This document shows positions 1 to 12,400 of a DNA stretch of 64,000 nt, piece after piece (the stretch's first letter is position 1; each line of letters opens with the position of its first letter). Source of the stretch: Capsicum annuum (Eukaryota > Streptophyta > Magnoliopsida > Solanales > Solanaceae); the NCBI RefSeq assembly GCF_002878395.1, contig NC_061122.1, forward strand, positions 80,915,088 through 80,979,087, given 5' to 3'. Under the pieces are notes generated by a model that saw only the letters and a list, made by a program, of their open reading frames with translations, was not told the DNA's origin and searched no databases. The position numbers were made by a program, and so were the translations under genes.

Positions 1-509
1 ATCATTTTAACATGGCTTCCTAGACTCCATAGTACACTTGAACTATGTGTTCTAATGCCAAGTTTGTCGCGACCTGAGTCTACATCATAGATCTAACTAG
101 CACTTGGAACCACAAATGGCCTGAAAAAATCACTAGGCCTAGCATGGAACATAAGACATGTACTAAAAGGTAATGTGAGCTAAATTTATCATAGGCTATT
201 TGACTAATTGAGATAGAGATTCAAAGACTAAATACTGTAATCTGATTGTTATCACTAAAAACTTTACTAATAAATTAAATATGGTTAGCCATGAGAGGAA
301 CCCCAGATACCTCTAAATAAATAAGATTCAAAAATAAAATCATAAGGAAATAAGAATAACTTTGAGTTCCCAAATGAGTAGGACTCATCCCCTGCTTACT
401 ATAAATCTATAATGCATCTATCCACGAGCATGTAGATATTGAATATACATCAATGAAATGATGCACCATAGATAAAAGTATACAACCAGTATAAGAAGGT
501 GTTGAGTAT
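1..509. other. Unassigned AT-rich intergenic DNA
   Basis: No open reading frame or terminal structure stands out here. The wording resembles retrotransposon LTR sequence elsewhere in the window, but I could not place an end. The adjoining LTR-like repeat begins at about 510. Confidence 0.4.
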
Positions 510-2080
510 TGTTGCACCCAATTGCACGCAAGTATACGTGGTCAAAGATGTAGTATAGTTACTCTTGGAAGCTGAATATCAGATCCCACAAGGACTTGGT
601 TTTTAGAAGACGGTCTGATTATAGTATTACTATTTAAGTTAAATAAAAGCAATTTACAACAAAAAAGAGTTTGTGTTTGTTTCTTATAAAGTGAATAATT
701 TAAATAAAAATGATATGAAACTTGGATTTTAAACAATATATGGAGAATTCCTAGGTTGAGGCATCTATTTCACATCCATGCATAACTATGGTTTCTAGTC
801 GGTGTTGGTGTTTATCGTGATAAGTGATTTACAAGGTTGATGATATAACACAGGGATAGTCATAGTGATTTATGAGGTTGATGATATAACTCAGGGATGG
901 TCACCCTCAAAGTCATCTACCCAAATTTGTCTCGCAACTACATCATTGAGTGGGGATGTGAGTCTCTAATTTGGATGCACTAAGTTATCTTTTGATTATA
1001 TTAACTAAGTGGGGAATTTAGGTATATCTCTATCCTAAACTCAAGTCATACTTTAACAATTCATATTAAACCAATCAAAGATTGATCCATACTCTCTAAG
1101 TTCTTCATTCCATCCCTCCACTCCTATGGTTAATTTGTCTTGGGACTTGGGTTTATTCCAAAGTTCATGACTTATTAGAATAGTGAAACAAGAATGCAAA
1201 GAATAATTATATTACTTGATAATATATGCACCAACTAATAAACCATAATTAGACAATCATGTTGTAGCCTCAATACTAGAAAGAGGGTGTTTATCCACTC
1301 ATAGTCTTACAAAGAATCACCATTAAAGAGTTCATTAGTAAAACTACAAGAAACTAAAAGTTAAAGGAAGAAAAACCCTAGAGTAGAGCTTTTGATGTCT
1401 TCTCCTCTCTCTAATCTTGTGGTATTCCAAAATAATCATGTAAATGTGTCTAAGTACTCCTTATATAGTGATTTATGTCGTCCATAGGCTGCCCCATATA
1501 AAATATGTGCATTTATAACTTTGCCCCCAACTTAAATAAGTAAAAAACCAATTTTTTGACATCCTAAGAGAGTGGAGGAGAGGGAGGGGTTGTGCCACAT
1601 GGACAAGGGTGTGAGGCATAGGACCACATAACAACCAATATTGTGAGACCTCTCCCTATGTGAACAATGCAAGGCCCTCTCCTCAGGGTGAGGGTTCATC
1701 CAATTTTCTCTCTCTTCTTCTCGTCTGTTTGTCCCTTGTTTCCCTACTTCTTGTGGCTTGTTTATAGGCTTTATTTAGATTCAATAGCTCCTCTAATGGT
1801 ACAACATCTCATAACAAAAATTAGTCCATACAACACAATATAACTCATCAAAGTACACTAGAACATGTATAGCATAGGTTAGTCGGACTAGTTTTCTCGT
1901 CTAAACCCTATTTGACTCTTTTGACTCTTGAATTGTACCCTAAACACTCTAAACATGTAAATTATCACATAAATACACAAATAAACATTTTATACTTCAT
2001 TAATAATATCAATTTATCCTCAAAACTAAGCTAAACATGCATAGATAATGACACTTAGGTGTATAAATATGCCTAAATCA
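510..2080 (-). mobile_element. LTR of a minus-strand Tat/Athila-like retrotransposon
   Basis: Read on the minus strand, this block starts TGATTTAGGC at 2080, directly after a purine-rich tract (plus strand 2081-2096), and ends ...GGGTGCAACA at 510. A TG...CA unit of about 1.57 kb next to a polypurine tract is what the 3' LTR of a minus-strand element looks like. The far end, around 515-600 (a cacgcaagtatacgtggtc-type stretch followed by a 'cccacaaggacttg' box), is also found at 52735-52810 in another solo LTR, so the two belong to one superfamily. The short ORFs inside are not conserved coding sequence. Tat/Athila assignment is inference from the tract and terminus style; no protein domain is attached. 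Confidence 0.55.
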
Positions 2081-2640
2081 CCACCCCACATTTAAAGTTT
2101 TGTTCGTCCTCGAACAACTCTTTAAAATAGGTATAATAAAGGAATACTCCAACATCATTAGTTGTTCTAAAACACTTAAGCTAAAACTATAGTGACTACA
2201 TAAATAGCAAGGTCTACATTAGGCATGTTACATTATAATTGAAATACATGAATACTACTTCAGAACTTCCTAGCCTTAAGAATTGACTCTACCAAGTTGG
2301 AAAACTTATGTATATTACTCAATAAAGAGATTATATAAATCATTTATCCATTAAAAAACATGCACCCTCGGCACAAGAGTCTCCTATATTCATTTACAAG
2401 TACGTAAATTCACTCACAAGAATTCAATTTATCACAAGAATGGGTGTAAGAATCAAATTCCTCTCACTCTCACACAGAATTCACATGGCACATAATATGA
2501 ACCATAAGCTTTCCCTTAGTGTAGTTCGTCACTAATATCAGAATATTAAAGCTCAAAATCAAGTAGGACTTTAAGGGTTGTGATGTAGGCTAAGGGACAT
2601 GTAGGAACTACTCTGGCCGGTAATAGTGACTATTTTTTCT
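2081..2640 (-). mobile_element. 3' internal region and polypurine tract of the same element
   Basis: The minus strand carries a stretch encoding a 'GAGGACGAACAAAAC' box followed by a TTTAAATGTGGGGTGG polypurine tract that abuts the LTR at 2080. This layout is typical of the untranslated end of plant Tat/Athila-type elements. No coding domain remains. The block appears to be cut at about 2640 by a LINE inserted in the same orientation. Confidence 0.45.
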
Positions 2641-4640
2641 AAGTGCTTTAATACATAGTGCTTTACATTAAAATCATCTAAAATCAACATGATTTTCATC
2701 ACTTTTATCTTCCCACCTATTGTTTATTTTGCCCCATCTCTTTAAGTTAGTTTGCATATCTTTAGTAGGGGTATTTGCTTTCAACACATGATTCACTTCT
2801 TTTGATAATTTTTTTTCATTACACTAGTTTACACCAACACCACATAAACTTTTCAGATGCACCAACATCTATTATTTTCAGGATTCAACTTCAGTTTTTA
2901 CACTCCTTAACATCTTAATTTTTCACATAAAGCGCTTAGGAGTTTTGGATCAAATTAAGGTCAATTAAAAGAAAATGAATAAATGAGACATATATTCCGG
3001 TTGAGGATTTAGAACAGATGCACTTAGAGTCCATGAACATCCCATTTCTAACCAAAATATCATTCTTGGCAATTTTTTTCCCACACTCTCCATAGAAAAT
3101 AAATGAAATTTTAAAAGGACAACCTGTCATCCATATTTGTCTATAATACCATTGTTCCCCCTCCTTATGTCTTAAAGTTACCATGAACTTTTAACTGAGA
3201 ATTTTTCATTATTAGTGGGCAACCAACAAGGTTTGTCCATTGTTTCTATTTGAATCCTTTTAGGATACTCCTTTAGAATGTGATTTACCAAATAATTTGT
3301 TAATGTTGTTTAAACAGATCTTCATTCCACCTTTTATTTAGGAAAACAACTTTACTTTGGCTATATTAGTGACTTGATCAGTTGGCATGAGTTGGTATAA
3401 AGGAACCATCTTAGACCAGTGTCATACCAAAAACTAGAAGTGTTTAGAGGTTTCTATCAAATGTTATGCTCTATCTCATCTCTAGTTTTAGGCACCCTTT
3501 TCTATAATAGTGATCCCTTTCTACATGATACCATAGTATGGATTTGTTTTACAGTATTTGTTACACATAAAAGTAGACCATAAAGTTCTTGAGGTCCTAA
3601 AGTTTTGCCATAGTTTGTCAAACAAAGCATTAGAGTTTTCAAATAGAGATCTAAAACCCATTCCCTCTTTCTCTATAGGTAAGCACATCTTTCGCCAAGC
3701 TATCCATGCCTGCTTATTCCCTCTTCCATATTACTCCAAAAAAAATTAACAAATCTTCTATGAATTACATGTATAGTATATTCGGTAGGGGCCATAATAG
3801 AGTGAGGATAAAGAGGCATACTATCTAGGACATTCTTTATAAGAACAACTTTTACCTTCATGGGATATAAGCTTCCCCTTCTAGTGCTAAAGCTTATCCT
3901 TGATCTTTTTAATAATATCATTTTAGAAAGCTTACCTCTTTTTCGCATGAAAAATATGGCATCCTAAGCACTTAAAGGGAAAAATACTTGTACTAATACT
4001 TGTAACAAAAGCTACTTTTTAAAGCCAGGGTTTCAACAACCTTTTGATGCATATAGAAAAAAGGATTTATTAGAGTTTATCATCTAGCTAGAAATCCTCA
4101 TAACCTTGTAAATTTAACTTGACTATATCTAAAGAATAAAAATCAATAGATATGAATATGACGGTGTCATCTGCATAGGCTAGATGATTAATCTTGTCAC
4201 TCTATTTAGGCATGCTAAATCTTTTTTATTTATTATCTTCCAATAAAGCATTATGAGTTCTAATAAAACCTCTACAGATATGATAAACAAACCTAAAAAT
4301 AAAGGGTCACCTTGCTTTACTCCTCTAATGGATTGAAAAAATCTTTTTGCTTGCCTATTAAACAAAATAAAGTACCAAATATTAGTTATTAACCTCTAAA
4401 TAATATCAAGGAACTTCTCATTGAAACCCATTCTTCTGAGAGTCCTTGTGAGAAACAACCATGATACCCTAGTATAAGCTTTGGCTATGCCCAATTTGAT
4501 CATAACATTGCATAGGTCCCTTTCATTCTTATATTAGTATAATCTCCTAAGTTAAAAGAATATTTGTCATAATACTTCTCTCCTTAACAAAACTAGAATA
4601 TTTGACTCTAATATGTGTATATACCATACATTACACATGC
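2640..4640 (-). pseudogene. Degenerate LINE (L1-type) reverse transcriptase and zf-RVT region
   Basis: Minus-strand frames, interrupted by stops and frameshifts, match the C-terminal half of a plant L1-type ORF2. In order from about 4500 downwards: an 'AYTRVSW'-like palm segment, 'SIRGVKQGDP' (about 4335-4300, the RT motif following the first catalytic Asp), an eroded ADD-box region (about 4170), then the post-RT region with 'NALFDKLWQNFRTS' (about 3640-3590), and the zf-RVT-like segment with 'GCPFKISF' (about 3120). The protein normally provides target-primed reverse transcription. The N-terminal endonuclease is not seen, so this is a 5'-truncated dead copy. It sits inside the Tat/Athila-like remnant. 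The 2640 boundary is approximate and no poly(A) tail or target duplication was defined. Confidence 0.75.
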
Positions 4641-7321
4641 ATTCATTAGTTGCATTACACATGCATTCATTGACTATTATTGACTGGACTGCTTGAATGT
4701 GAGTGATTGGATATGGATCACTTGTAATGGAATGATACAAAAGGATAATTGGTGGTTTGTAAGTTGATGGTTGTGATTGTGCACTCCAGTAAAGTATGAT
4801 TATAATGTATGTCCTGTATTGTGTATAAATTTTATTCTTCTGCGTATAGTTATATATATATATATATATATATGATATGTATTATAGTGTCTTCTTTTAG
4901 GCAGAATACATTGCCAGGCCCCTCAACTCAGCGTCATCTTTCACTTTGGCACCTCAAATGGAGGTTGTTCACTTTTGGCACCTTAAGTAGCGTACAAGTG
5001 TGTCATTTTGGCACCTTTTCCTGAGTTGGAAAGGTGCGTGTATTACACCTTCGTAAAGGCGCGTTAAAGTCTTTTTTTGGCTGATGTGGCACTTAAGTTG
5101 GCCCACTAATAATATATTAACTCAGTTTTATTAATTTATACCTTTTTCTTTATTTTTATCCATTATTTTTGTTAATCTTAAGCTTATTTAATGGTGAAAA
5201 TTATTGAGAGAGATTTAAAAATTAGATACACATTTACAAGTTCGTTTTGCCAAAAATAGTATATTAACTCACTCCGTTAATTTATACTTTTTTAACATTT
5301 TTATCCACTATTTTTGTCGATCTTAAATTTATTTAACGGTAATATCGTTAAGACAAATTTATAGACGCATTTAGAGATTTGTGAAGATTAGATAATAGAC
5401 ACCATTTTTGTAATCACTAAGGGCAAATTTGATGATAAAAAATTGAAATCAAGCAATATCAATGAAGAAAAGCTGAAAATCAAACTAAATTGATGAAGAA
5501 AAATAAAAAAAATAAAGCTAAATCCATGAAGAAAAATTAAAATAAAAAAATCAATAAAAAAACTAAAAATCAAAGAAAAATCGATAAAGAAAATCTGAAA
5601 AATGAAGCTAAATTCATGAAGAAAATCTAAAAATCAAGCAAAATCAGTAAAGAAAAATTGAAAATCGATGAAAAAAATTAGAAAATAAAGCTAAATTCTT
5701 GAAGCATGATAGGTTCTCTATTCGACTCCCCTCTTCCAACTGATTGTTCCCATAATGCAAAACCATATAATGGATTATTTTAACTGATTAAAAGGATTAC
5801 TTATGATTCAAAGATTTATGTTGGGTTTTTTTAGCTTTTCAAACATATTACTCACAAGCCAACTAAACAAGCAAATGGGTTACATTTGAGGATCCAACAT
5901 TCAACAAATAACAGAGAAACCAAAGACATATATAAACATATAGAAATTTGGTTTGCTTTTTCCAATCTTATACAATAAAATAGTTGTTATTATTTTTTTA
6001 TGGTGAAGATCATTTGGTGGTTGGAGGAGGGAAGAGGAAAAAGATAACCGGGGTGCAGGGGTGGGAAGGAGGTGTGGGGTCTTTGAAGAAGATAAAGAGG
6101 AGAAGAAGACTAGCAAGGTGGGGGTAGCGGGGTGGGTTGGGTGTTTGAAGAAAAGACTAGTGGGGTGGGGTGAGGTGGCGGATGGGTGAGGTGTTTGAAG
6201 AAGAAGACTAATGGGGTGGGTGAGGTGGGGGTGGTGAGTGGGTGGGGTATTTGAAGAAGAAGGCTGGTGGGATGGGTAGGTTAGGGGGAGGGGTATTTTT
6301 TATTTAAATTAATTATTTATAAATTATTTGGATATTTTTTATTTTAATTAATTATTTGGATAAAAATGACACATGTCCGCATTTTATTCATCACTTTCCA
6401 CCTCATTGGAGAGTGTAGCACTTACATAATATTATTTTGTTGATTTAATAAAAGGTTCCAAAGTGACACACTTAAAGGCCGCTTTAGGTTCCAAAAGTGA
6501 ACAACATCCATTTGAGGTGCGAAAGTGAAAGACGGTGGCAAGTTGAGGGGTCTGACAATGTATTCTGCACTTCTTTTACAAAGTTATTGATGTTTTATTA
6601 ATTGTCGTGGTTGTTGTAATTCTTATGGTTAATGGTAGTATAATAGGGAGTGAAGCTATTACAAAAGAGAATTAATGAGACAGAGAATTATAAAGTTATT
6701 CTGATAAGGTGCGTGCATAAGAAATGTGGGTTATCTTAATTCGTACAGTTGTGCCAGTTAGTCACGCCCTGAGGATAAATTAATAATGATTTAATAAAGA
6801 AAAGTTGATCAGGTTGGAAGTTAAAGTAAGTTAAGTATGTTCAGTTAATAAGCCTCTATGCTTGTCATGATCTCTTCTCGATTGTTATATCTTGCTATAA
6901 GCTTTTAACCTTGGTCGATCGATGAAACCTATCAGTTCGTGTGATTGTACTGATACTACACTTACTATATCTCCTTTTGGGGGATATAGCCATGTTGCAG
7001 GTTAGTTGGAGTTTCTATAGGTGCGACAATAGTTATTCTTCAGCAGCTCTTACCGTTCTACTCTTACATAGATGATGTGTTTTGAGTCATCCTTCATTTG
7101 TTTAATGCTCTTGTAATTGTTTAGACAAGGTTCTAGAGAGTTGTGTAATTAAATTTTGCAATTTATTTTGTAATAAGTATTGTTTTAAATGAAAGATTTA
7201 TTATTTACTAGTGCTTAAGGTTTTAACAATATTATCTGTAGTTTTAAAGACTATGTGGTATTTTCTTATCTAGGGTAGAGTTAGTTAGGTGCCCGAAAAA
7301 TTCATGATTTAGGTTGTGACA
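4641..7321 (+). mobile_element. Gypsy-type LTR fragment hosting a MULE insertion
   Basis: The flanks of the MULE at 4900-6569 read as one repeat. It ends ...GGTTGTGACA at 7321, immediately followed by an ATCAGAGT-type stretch that resembles a decayed initiator-tRNA-Met primer binding site (usual form TGGTATCAGAGC). That makes 4641-4899 plus 6579-7321 a plus-strand LTR of the Del/Tekay style. The left part contains a short direct repeat (attacacatgcattcatt twice near 4630-4670) and a (TA)n run at about 4852-4873. The 5' end of the LTR was not found; nothing coding remains. Confidence 0.4.
4900..6569. mobile_element. Mutator-like element (non-autonomous MULE) with long terminal inverted repeats
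   Basis: The ends are inverted copies: the left end starts GGCAGAATACATTGCCAGG and the reverse complement of the right end starts TGCAGAATACATTGTCAGA. The similarity continues for about 120 bp (4900-5020 and 6450-6569) through a 'CTTTCACTTTGGCACCTCAAATGG' type sequence. The element is flanked by a perfect 9-bp direct repeat, CTTCTTTTA, at 4891-4899 and 6570-6578. Long TIRs with a 9-bp duplication are the hallmark of Mutator-like elements. The 1.67-kb interior is AT-rich, with a GGGTGGGG-type G-rich block (about 6000-6290), and has no transposase, so it needs a transposase in trans. A second, truncated family member lies at 21603-22641. Confidence 0.85.
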
Positions 7322-8800
7322 ATCAGAGTAGAGAAGTTCTTTACCCCCTCCCCCAAAAATTCACTCTCTTTCTTATCACCTTCATCTTCTTCCACTTTAT
7401 CAACCCATGTTTTTATCCAAAAGACCTAACAAGAGAATTATTCTACACTTCACCTTCTTCCACTTTATCTCCTTCTAACTCCACTTTGTCTCCTTAGTTC
7501 TTAGATCTAATAGATCCAGGAGGAGATTTATTCAACTATGTTAAATCTACTGCATCATCTAATAACCTTCCTAACATTTTTTCTTCAGTAAGCTTTGCTT
7601 CTTCAGTGGAATTCTTCAATTTTTTTTCTCTAAAGTTTTTTTTTTTTGCTTTTAGGATTGGTTGTAACTATCTCAGTTCTAATGCATGATTTTATATGGC
7701 TTTGCTGAGATTTAGTGCATTGATAGGCATTGTTCCTTCTGTTATTGACTTGTGTGTTTGTACCTAACTTATGTTGTGAATTTTAATTGTTGTTATCTAT
7801 ATTTCCCATTGTAACCCCCTTCTTATTTTTGATTTCTTTTCAGACATCAGGATCACTAACAATCATTCCACTAGCCAACATTTTTGGTGGAAAAAAAGCT
7901 TCTTTCTGATGTTATTATAGAGACATTGTAATCTCACTAACTTGGTTGTTGACTGCTGGCCTTAACTCTGGATGTAGAGATCGACAATTCTCCATGTTAT
8001 GCCTATGTAATTTGTACTCAAAGACGTATCAGGCAAATGATCTTATGGAATTTTTGACTTATTATTCCTCACAACTCTTGTGTATTTGTTAAAAATTTCC
8101 ATGTTTAAAACTTTGGCGAGAATGGCTTTGAGGTCCACTAGAACTTCGATTGTAGTGTTTGTGGGAGTGAAACCATGATTAAGAGTTAATGGTTGAGTAA
8201 CAATTCACAATTTAGATAAGTATATTTAGGGGATTTACCGAGATTGTCTTTGGACTCTTTAGAGTTTATATCTGTGGCTAAGGTAATTGGTTTGTGCGAG
8301 AGAGAAGGAAAATCTGTGTTTCCAGTTGGAAGATGACTGCCCACTTGAGCTGGACCCATGGCGACTGTGGTGGCTTCATAATAGGGTTAGGTCAAGAAAG
8401 GAAAGAGAGAAAAAAGAGCATTATTTTTACTTTGCCATCTCACCCTTTTGTTAATTAATTTGACGTATACAATATTAAATTAATGTATTTTAAATAAAAA
8501 TAAAAAATTTATTTTCACTCATTATTTTGATCAATCTTTTTTTTTGACGTCGCTTAGAAGTCGCAATTATCTTGATAGAGTTGCTTTAAAAAAAAAAGAA
8601 AGAATCCTTGATGCTGGGCATTAGAGACTTCCTATTTAAAACACATTTGATTTTAGTCGACCTTTGATTTTGTCACTTTGTACTTTGCTTACCGGAATTT
8701 TGAATTAAAAGTAACAAATAAGTTTGTCAATTAAGTGCGCATTCTTCAAATTTTAAAAATTAGGCAAGAGTGATAATTTTTTTAAGCTTTTTTTAGACAT
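7322..8800. other. Unassigned intergenic DNA
   Basis: No coding region is supported. The first 200 bases contain a pyrimidine-rich repeat of a 'caccttcttccactttatc' phrase (about 7381 and 7450). Because it directly follows an LTR end and primer-site-like sequence, it may be the leader of a decayed gypsy element. The rest shows only short chance ORFs. Confidence 0.35.
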
Positions 8801-8965
8801 TTTTGCTCTAACAACTATAAAAATTGTCTCAACAATTATAGAAGTTGTCTCAACAACTATCAAAATTATTCGACAATTATGCAAAATTATTCAACAACTG
8901 TGTGAAGTTATTGAACAACTTTAATAATTATTAAGCTAATTAATACAGTTGTCAAATAATTATTC
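8800..8965. repeat. Diverged short tandem repeat (caacaactat / aaaattgtct units)
   Basis: A phrase of about 25-30 bp of the form 'attgtctcaacaattatagaa' recurs about five times with divergence between 8810 and 8920, mixing TTGT and ACAA words so that neighbouring units can pair. It ends about 320 bp before the GNAT start codon, in the proximal upstream region. A regulatory effect is possible but unproven. Confidence 0.55.
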
Positions 8966-9039
8966 TTAGTTATTTAAGCAATTTTATTTTTTTAACTTAA
9001 TAATATTATGAAACCATTTATCATATTTATTTAATTGAA

Positions 9040-9280
9040 GATTGAGACTCTCCGCACATTTTTCTTTTGCTTACCATTATAACAACCCAATTACAAAAGA
9101 AATCCCATTAAAAAGTAAAGAAAACCAGACCTTTTCTCACTTTTCCTTCCACTCTTCTTATTCTCTTCTTTTCAAACGACAGAAAGAGAGCAGGGAAGAG
9201 ACAAGTGTTTTGACTTTCTCCATTTGCTGGGGGGAAGAAAATAGAGAGACAAAGGTTGTGTGTACATAAAATAGCAAGAA
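9040..9280 (+). promoter_or_regulatory. Putative core promoter and 5' UTR of the GNAT gene
   Basis: The 240 bp before the ATG at 9281 hold a long pyrimidine-rich tract (about 9130-9178, ttttctcacttttccttcc-like), a Y-patch style feature common near plant transcription starts. Purine-rich 5' UTR-like sequence then runs up to the ATG (aagaaATGtgg). A weak TATA-like string lies near 9076. The transcription start cannot be fixed from sequence alone. Confidence 0.35.
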
Positions 9281-9416
9281 ATGTGGGGCGTGCCACTTGG
9301 AGGGACAACATGTGTAATTGGTAATAGTCTGAATCTGGAGCTCAAGATCCCATTTCGCTTTCCTGTTTCCAGTTTCAGGGCTTCTCCCAAATCATTCTGT
9401 TCTCTCCCTGCATCAG
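9281..9416 (+). CDS. GNAT gene exon 1 (transit peptide)
   Basis: This exon encodes residues 1-45 and the first base of Gly46. It begins at the first ATG of the frame and ends at a CAG|GTCC donor, a weak match beyond the GT. Composition (Ser, Phe, Pro, Arg, Lys; one Glu) fits a plastid-targeting peptide. The frame would stay open to 9499, but the downstream part shows no similarity to the family and the G|GT junction to exon 2 rebuilds a Gly codon in phase. Confidence 0.8.
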
Positions 9417-12400
9417 GTCCAATTCCTTTTCCTTTTCTATTTCTATGTACATATATACAAGACTTGCATAAATTTTATTTGATTGATTATGTTAAGTAAG
9501 TCTTTGGAAATGGATATTTATTTTTTGTTGCTAAGAATTCTGAAGGAAATGGTCATACGCTGTATTTATTTTACATTTTTTCTACTTGAAAAAAGAAGCA
9601 AAACTTGCTACTGCTAAATTATCTTCAGATATTTAGGATATACTACTAATTATGGGCAAAATTCATTAGTTAAAGAATTTGTAAGAGCTGAACTTGCTTA
9701 CGTGACTTTTCTAGGACAAAGTTACTTGTGAAGTTCTAAGAATTTTACGTATCTTTGGTTAGTTGTTGCTGACTGGATCTTCCTTGAGAGTTACAGACTG
9801 TCCAAGCCCAACTTGGGGAAGGTAGAATAAGCTCACAATTAATGGGACCAGGAGACGCCCGAAGGGTTTTTGTATTAGTTTCTCCCACATTCTATCTAAA
9901 ACGGAGATTGATTCTCCCTATAAAAAGGATTTAGGGAAAAGGGGTGCCTTTTTTAAATGACTAACTGTTCTAGAGAAGATCTCCCTGGCTAGATTTTTCT
10001 TTCAATAGTGAGCAAAATTTCTAGAGGATCATCCATCCAGTCTACCTCAATTCGCTATTTTGATTCTTACACAAAAGGTTTTTCTGTATCAGCTTCCGTG
10101 GAAGTGTGGACTGCTTGCGTTAGTTCGCGTTTGGACATAAAAGAAGGCAGCCCGGTCCACTAAAGCTCCCGCCATGCGTGGGGTCCGGGGAAGGACCGAA
10201 CCACAAGGGTTTATTGTAAGCAAATTTACCTTGTATTTTTACGAGAGGCTGTTTCCACGGCTTGAACAGGTCACATGGCAACAACGTTATCGGTTACTCC
10301 ACGTTTGTACATAAGAATAGTGAAATTTGGAAAGAATTAGTATTTGTTTTCAAATTAAAAATTATATTTGGAAATAGGAGTTGTGTTTGGACACGAATAC
10401 AAATTGGAGCTATTTTTGAATTGTTTTTGAGTGGTTTGGAGTGAATTGTGAAAATACCTTTTTGGAGTTTTTCGAATTCCGAAAAAATGTAACAATTCTA
10501 TGTCCAAATAATTTTCTGGAAAAAGTGAAAACTATCCATGGCCAAATGGGCACTTAGTTGTCTTCTGACATGTGTGGTGAACCTTTCAGTGTTAATTTTA
10601 TAATTCTTTAAAGACCAGCATGTATTCAAATATGATGATTTGTGGATAGCATATAGAAATCATAGAAACTTATTTCATAAGAGGACTTTGGACTTTGATG
10701 TTACTGAAGCCTCATTTGTTTGCACTTAATGGAGGTCTGAATCTGAATGGTTCAGACTTCAGACCATTAAGTGCATTTGTTTTTTATTAAGGTTTTAATT
10801 CTTAATAGGTCTGAATAGGTCTTAATCATTCAGATCTAGAACCAAGTCTTAATAGGTCTGAAGTGATATTCTGGTGTTGGATAATATTCACCACTCTATT
10901 CATAATCAGCAGTCGCCACCACTAACCACCTCTACCACCGTCACCATTGTCAACCACCTCCCACCACCACCACCCACCTCTACCCTCACAACCACCATCG
11001 ACAACAAATACCGCTACCAACCACAATTGTCAACCGCTATCACACTTACTACCTCTTTCATTCTAATTATATTCATCGCCACCACTGCCGTCAACAACAA
11101 CACAATCAGCAACCACTACCGGCCAATCTCTCCTACCAACCAACTCATCTATCACAACTAGCACCACCACTAACTACCACCAATACATCATAACCTCTAC
11201 ACATTCTTTGGCTGCCACCACCATTGTCACTGGTAACACCACCCCTACCACCACTTCAACCAGTACCATCGCTACAATTTATCTCTACTAACAATCATCT
11301 CCACCATCACAACAAATAACAACTTTAATTAGCACCAACACATCGTCAATCATCATGCAGTCATGTTTCAGCCAACACAATCAACACCTTAAACTACTAA
11401 TATCAAGCAACGTCACATCACAACAACCACAAACACCATCAATCGCCACCATCATAACAGTCACTACAATACCAACCATCACAATTATCACCACCAACAT
11501 TATTAATCACTAACATCAATCATTGTCACCGCAACCACCATTATAAGCCGTCTCCACTATCACTAACAAACATAAATATTTTTCTCAATCAAATACTAAT
11601 AATTTTGTTGTATTAAATTACATACTTTTTTAATATATAATTAATTTTTTATTTGTATTGTATTTTTTATTTTATTATGTATACAAATAAATATTTTTTA
11701 CACATTCAGATGTTGAAAAACAAACAGTCTTAATCATTCAGTTTTCAGATCTAGAGACAACATCTTCATCATTCAAATGTGCATTCAGATTCATGACGTC
11801 TGAATCTTAAAAAAAACAAATGGAGCCTGAATTTGGCATTACTCAGCACTTGGCAGTGTTGGAGGATGGAGCACCATGAAGATTTGTTGGAGTTTCATTA
11901 GCTAAGAATGACACCTATGAAAATTCAAATGCTTTATTGTTTTCTTCCAATGTTACAAGTGCCATTGGGTGGATGAGTATGCCGGGGCCTTGATGAATAT
12001 ATGAGTAGCCTATAGACAGAAAGCACTGCAGAGTATCCTTGAGGAGGTCTCTAATGGTGAAGTTAGGCTACAGTATATTTGAGATTATTCTGATTGTGTC
12101 AGCGTATGGTCATTTGAAAAATATCCTTTAGCCTTGTCTTTTAATTGGAAAGGATGACTTGATGAAGCGTGACCAGATGTCAGCTTGAGCCTGGTTCATT
12201 TCCTCGCATTTATTTATTTTGGATATGGAAAGATTCTCTATGTAGTGCAACTGATGCAAGTTACTCAGGTGGTGCAGCATCTTATGTCATTTTTTCTTGT
12301 GGTATATTGTTCGCACTTGGTTTTTCCATGTAATGTAGGTTTATCATATTCTTCTACGTCTAATTGAGTGGTTTCCTTTCTCTAACAGGTTTATGTAGGG

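Larger units (their letters stand above)
9417..12388 (+). other. Intron 1 of the GNAT gene (2,972 bp)
   Basis: This is a GT...AG intron, with acceptor tttcctttctctaacag. It contains a MITE split by an Au-like SINE (10128-10545) and a hAT-like element with a CCA-rich core (10709-11827). The remaining segments (9417-10127, 10546-10708, 11828-12388) show no recognisable feature. Confidence 0.75.

Noticed and set aside
7322..8440. Possible host gene leader or exon in the pyrimidine-rich stretch after the LTR
   Set aside because: No frame beyond chance length, no splice-supported protein similarity, and position directly after an LTR end favours a retrotransposon leader.
9042..9499. Small ORFs overlapping exon 1 on both strands
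   Set aside because: They are chance frames over the 5' UTR and transit-peptide exon; none has family features and they conflict with the spliced gene.
10874..11161. 95-residue Thr/Pro/His-rich ORF
   Set aside because: It is the translation of a CCA/CAA-rich simple tract inside a transposon within intron 1.
12364..12388. ATG at 12364 as an alternative start for the acetyltransferase exon
   Set aside because: It lies in the intron acceptor region (tctctaacag follows), and splicing from exon 1 rebuilds the Gly codon in phase with a transit peptide upstream. The residues between are not family-like.
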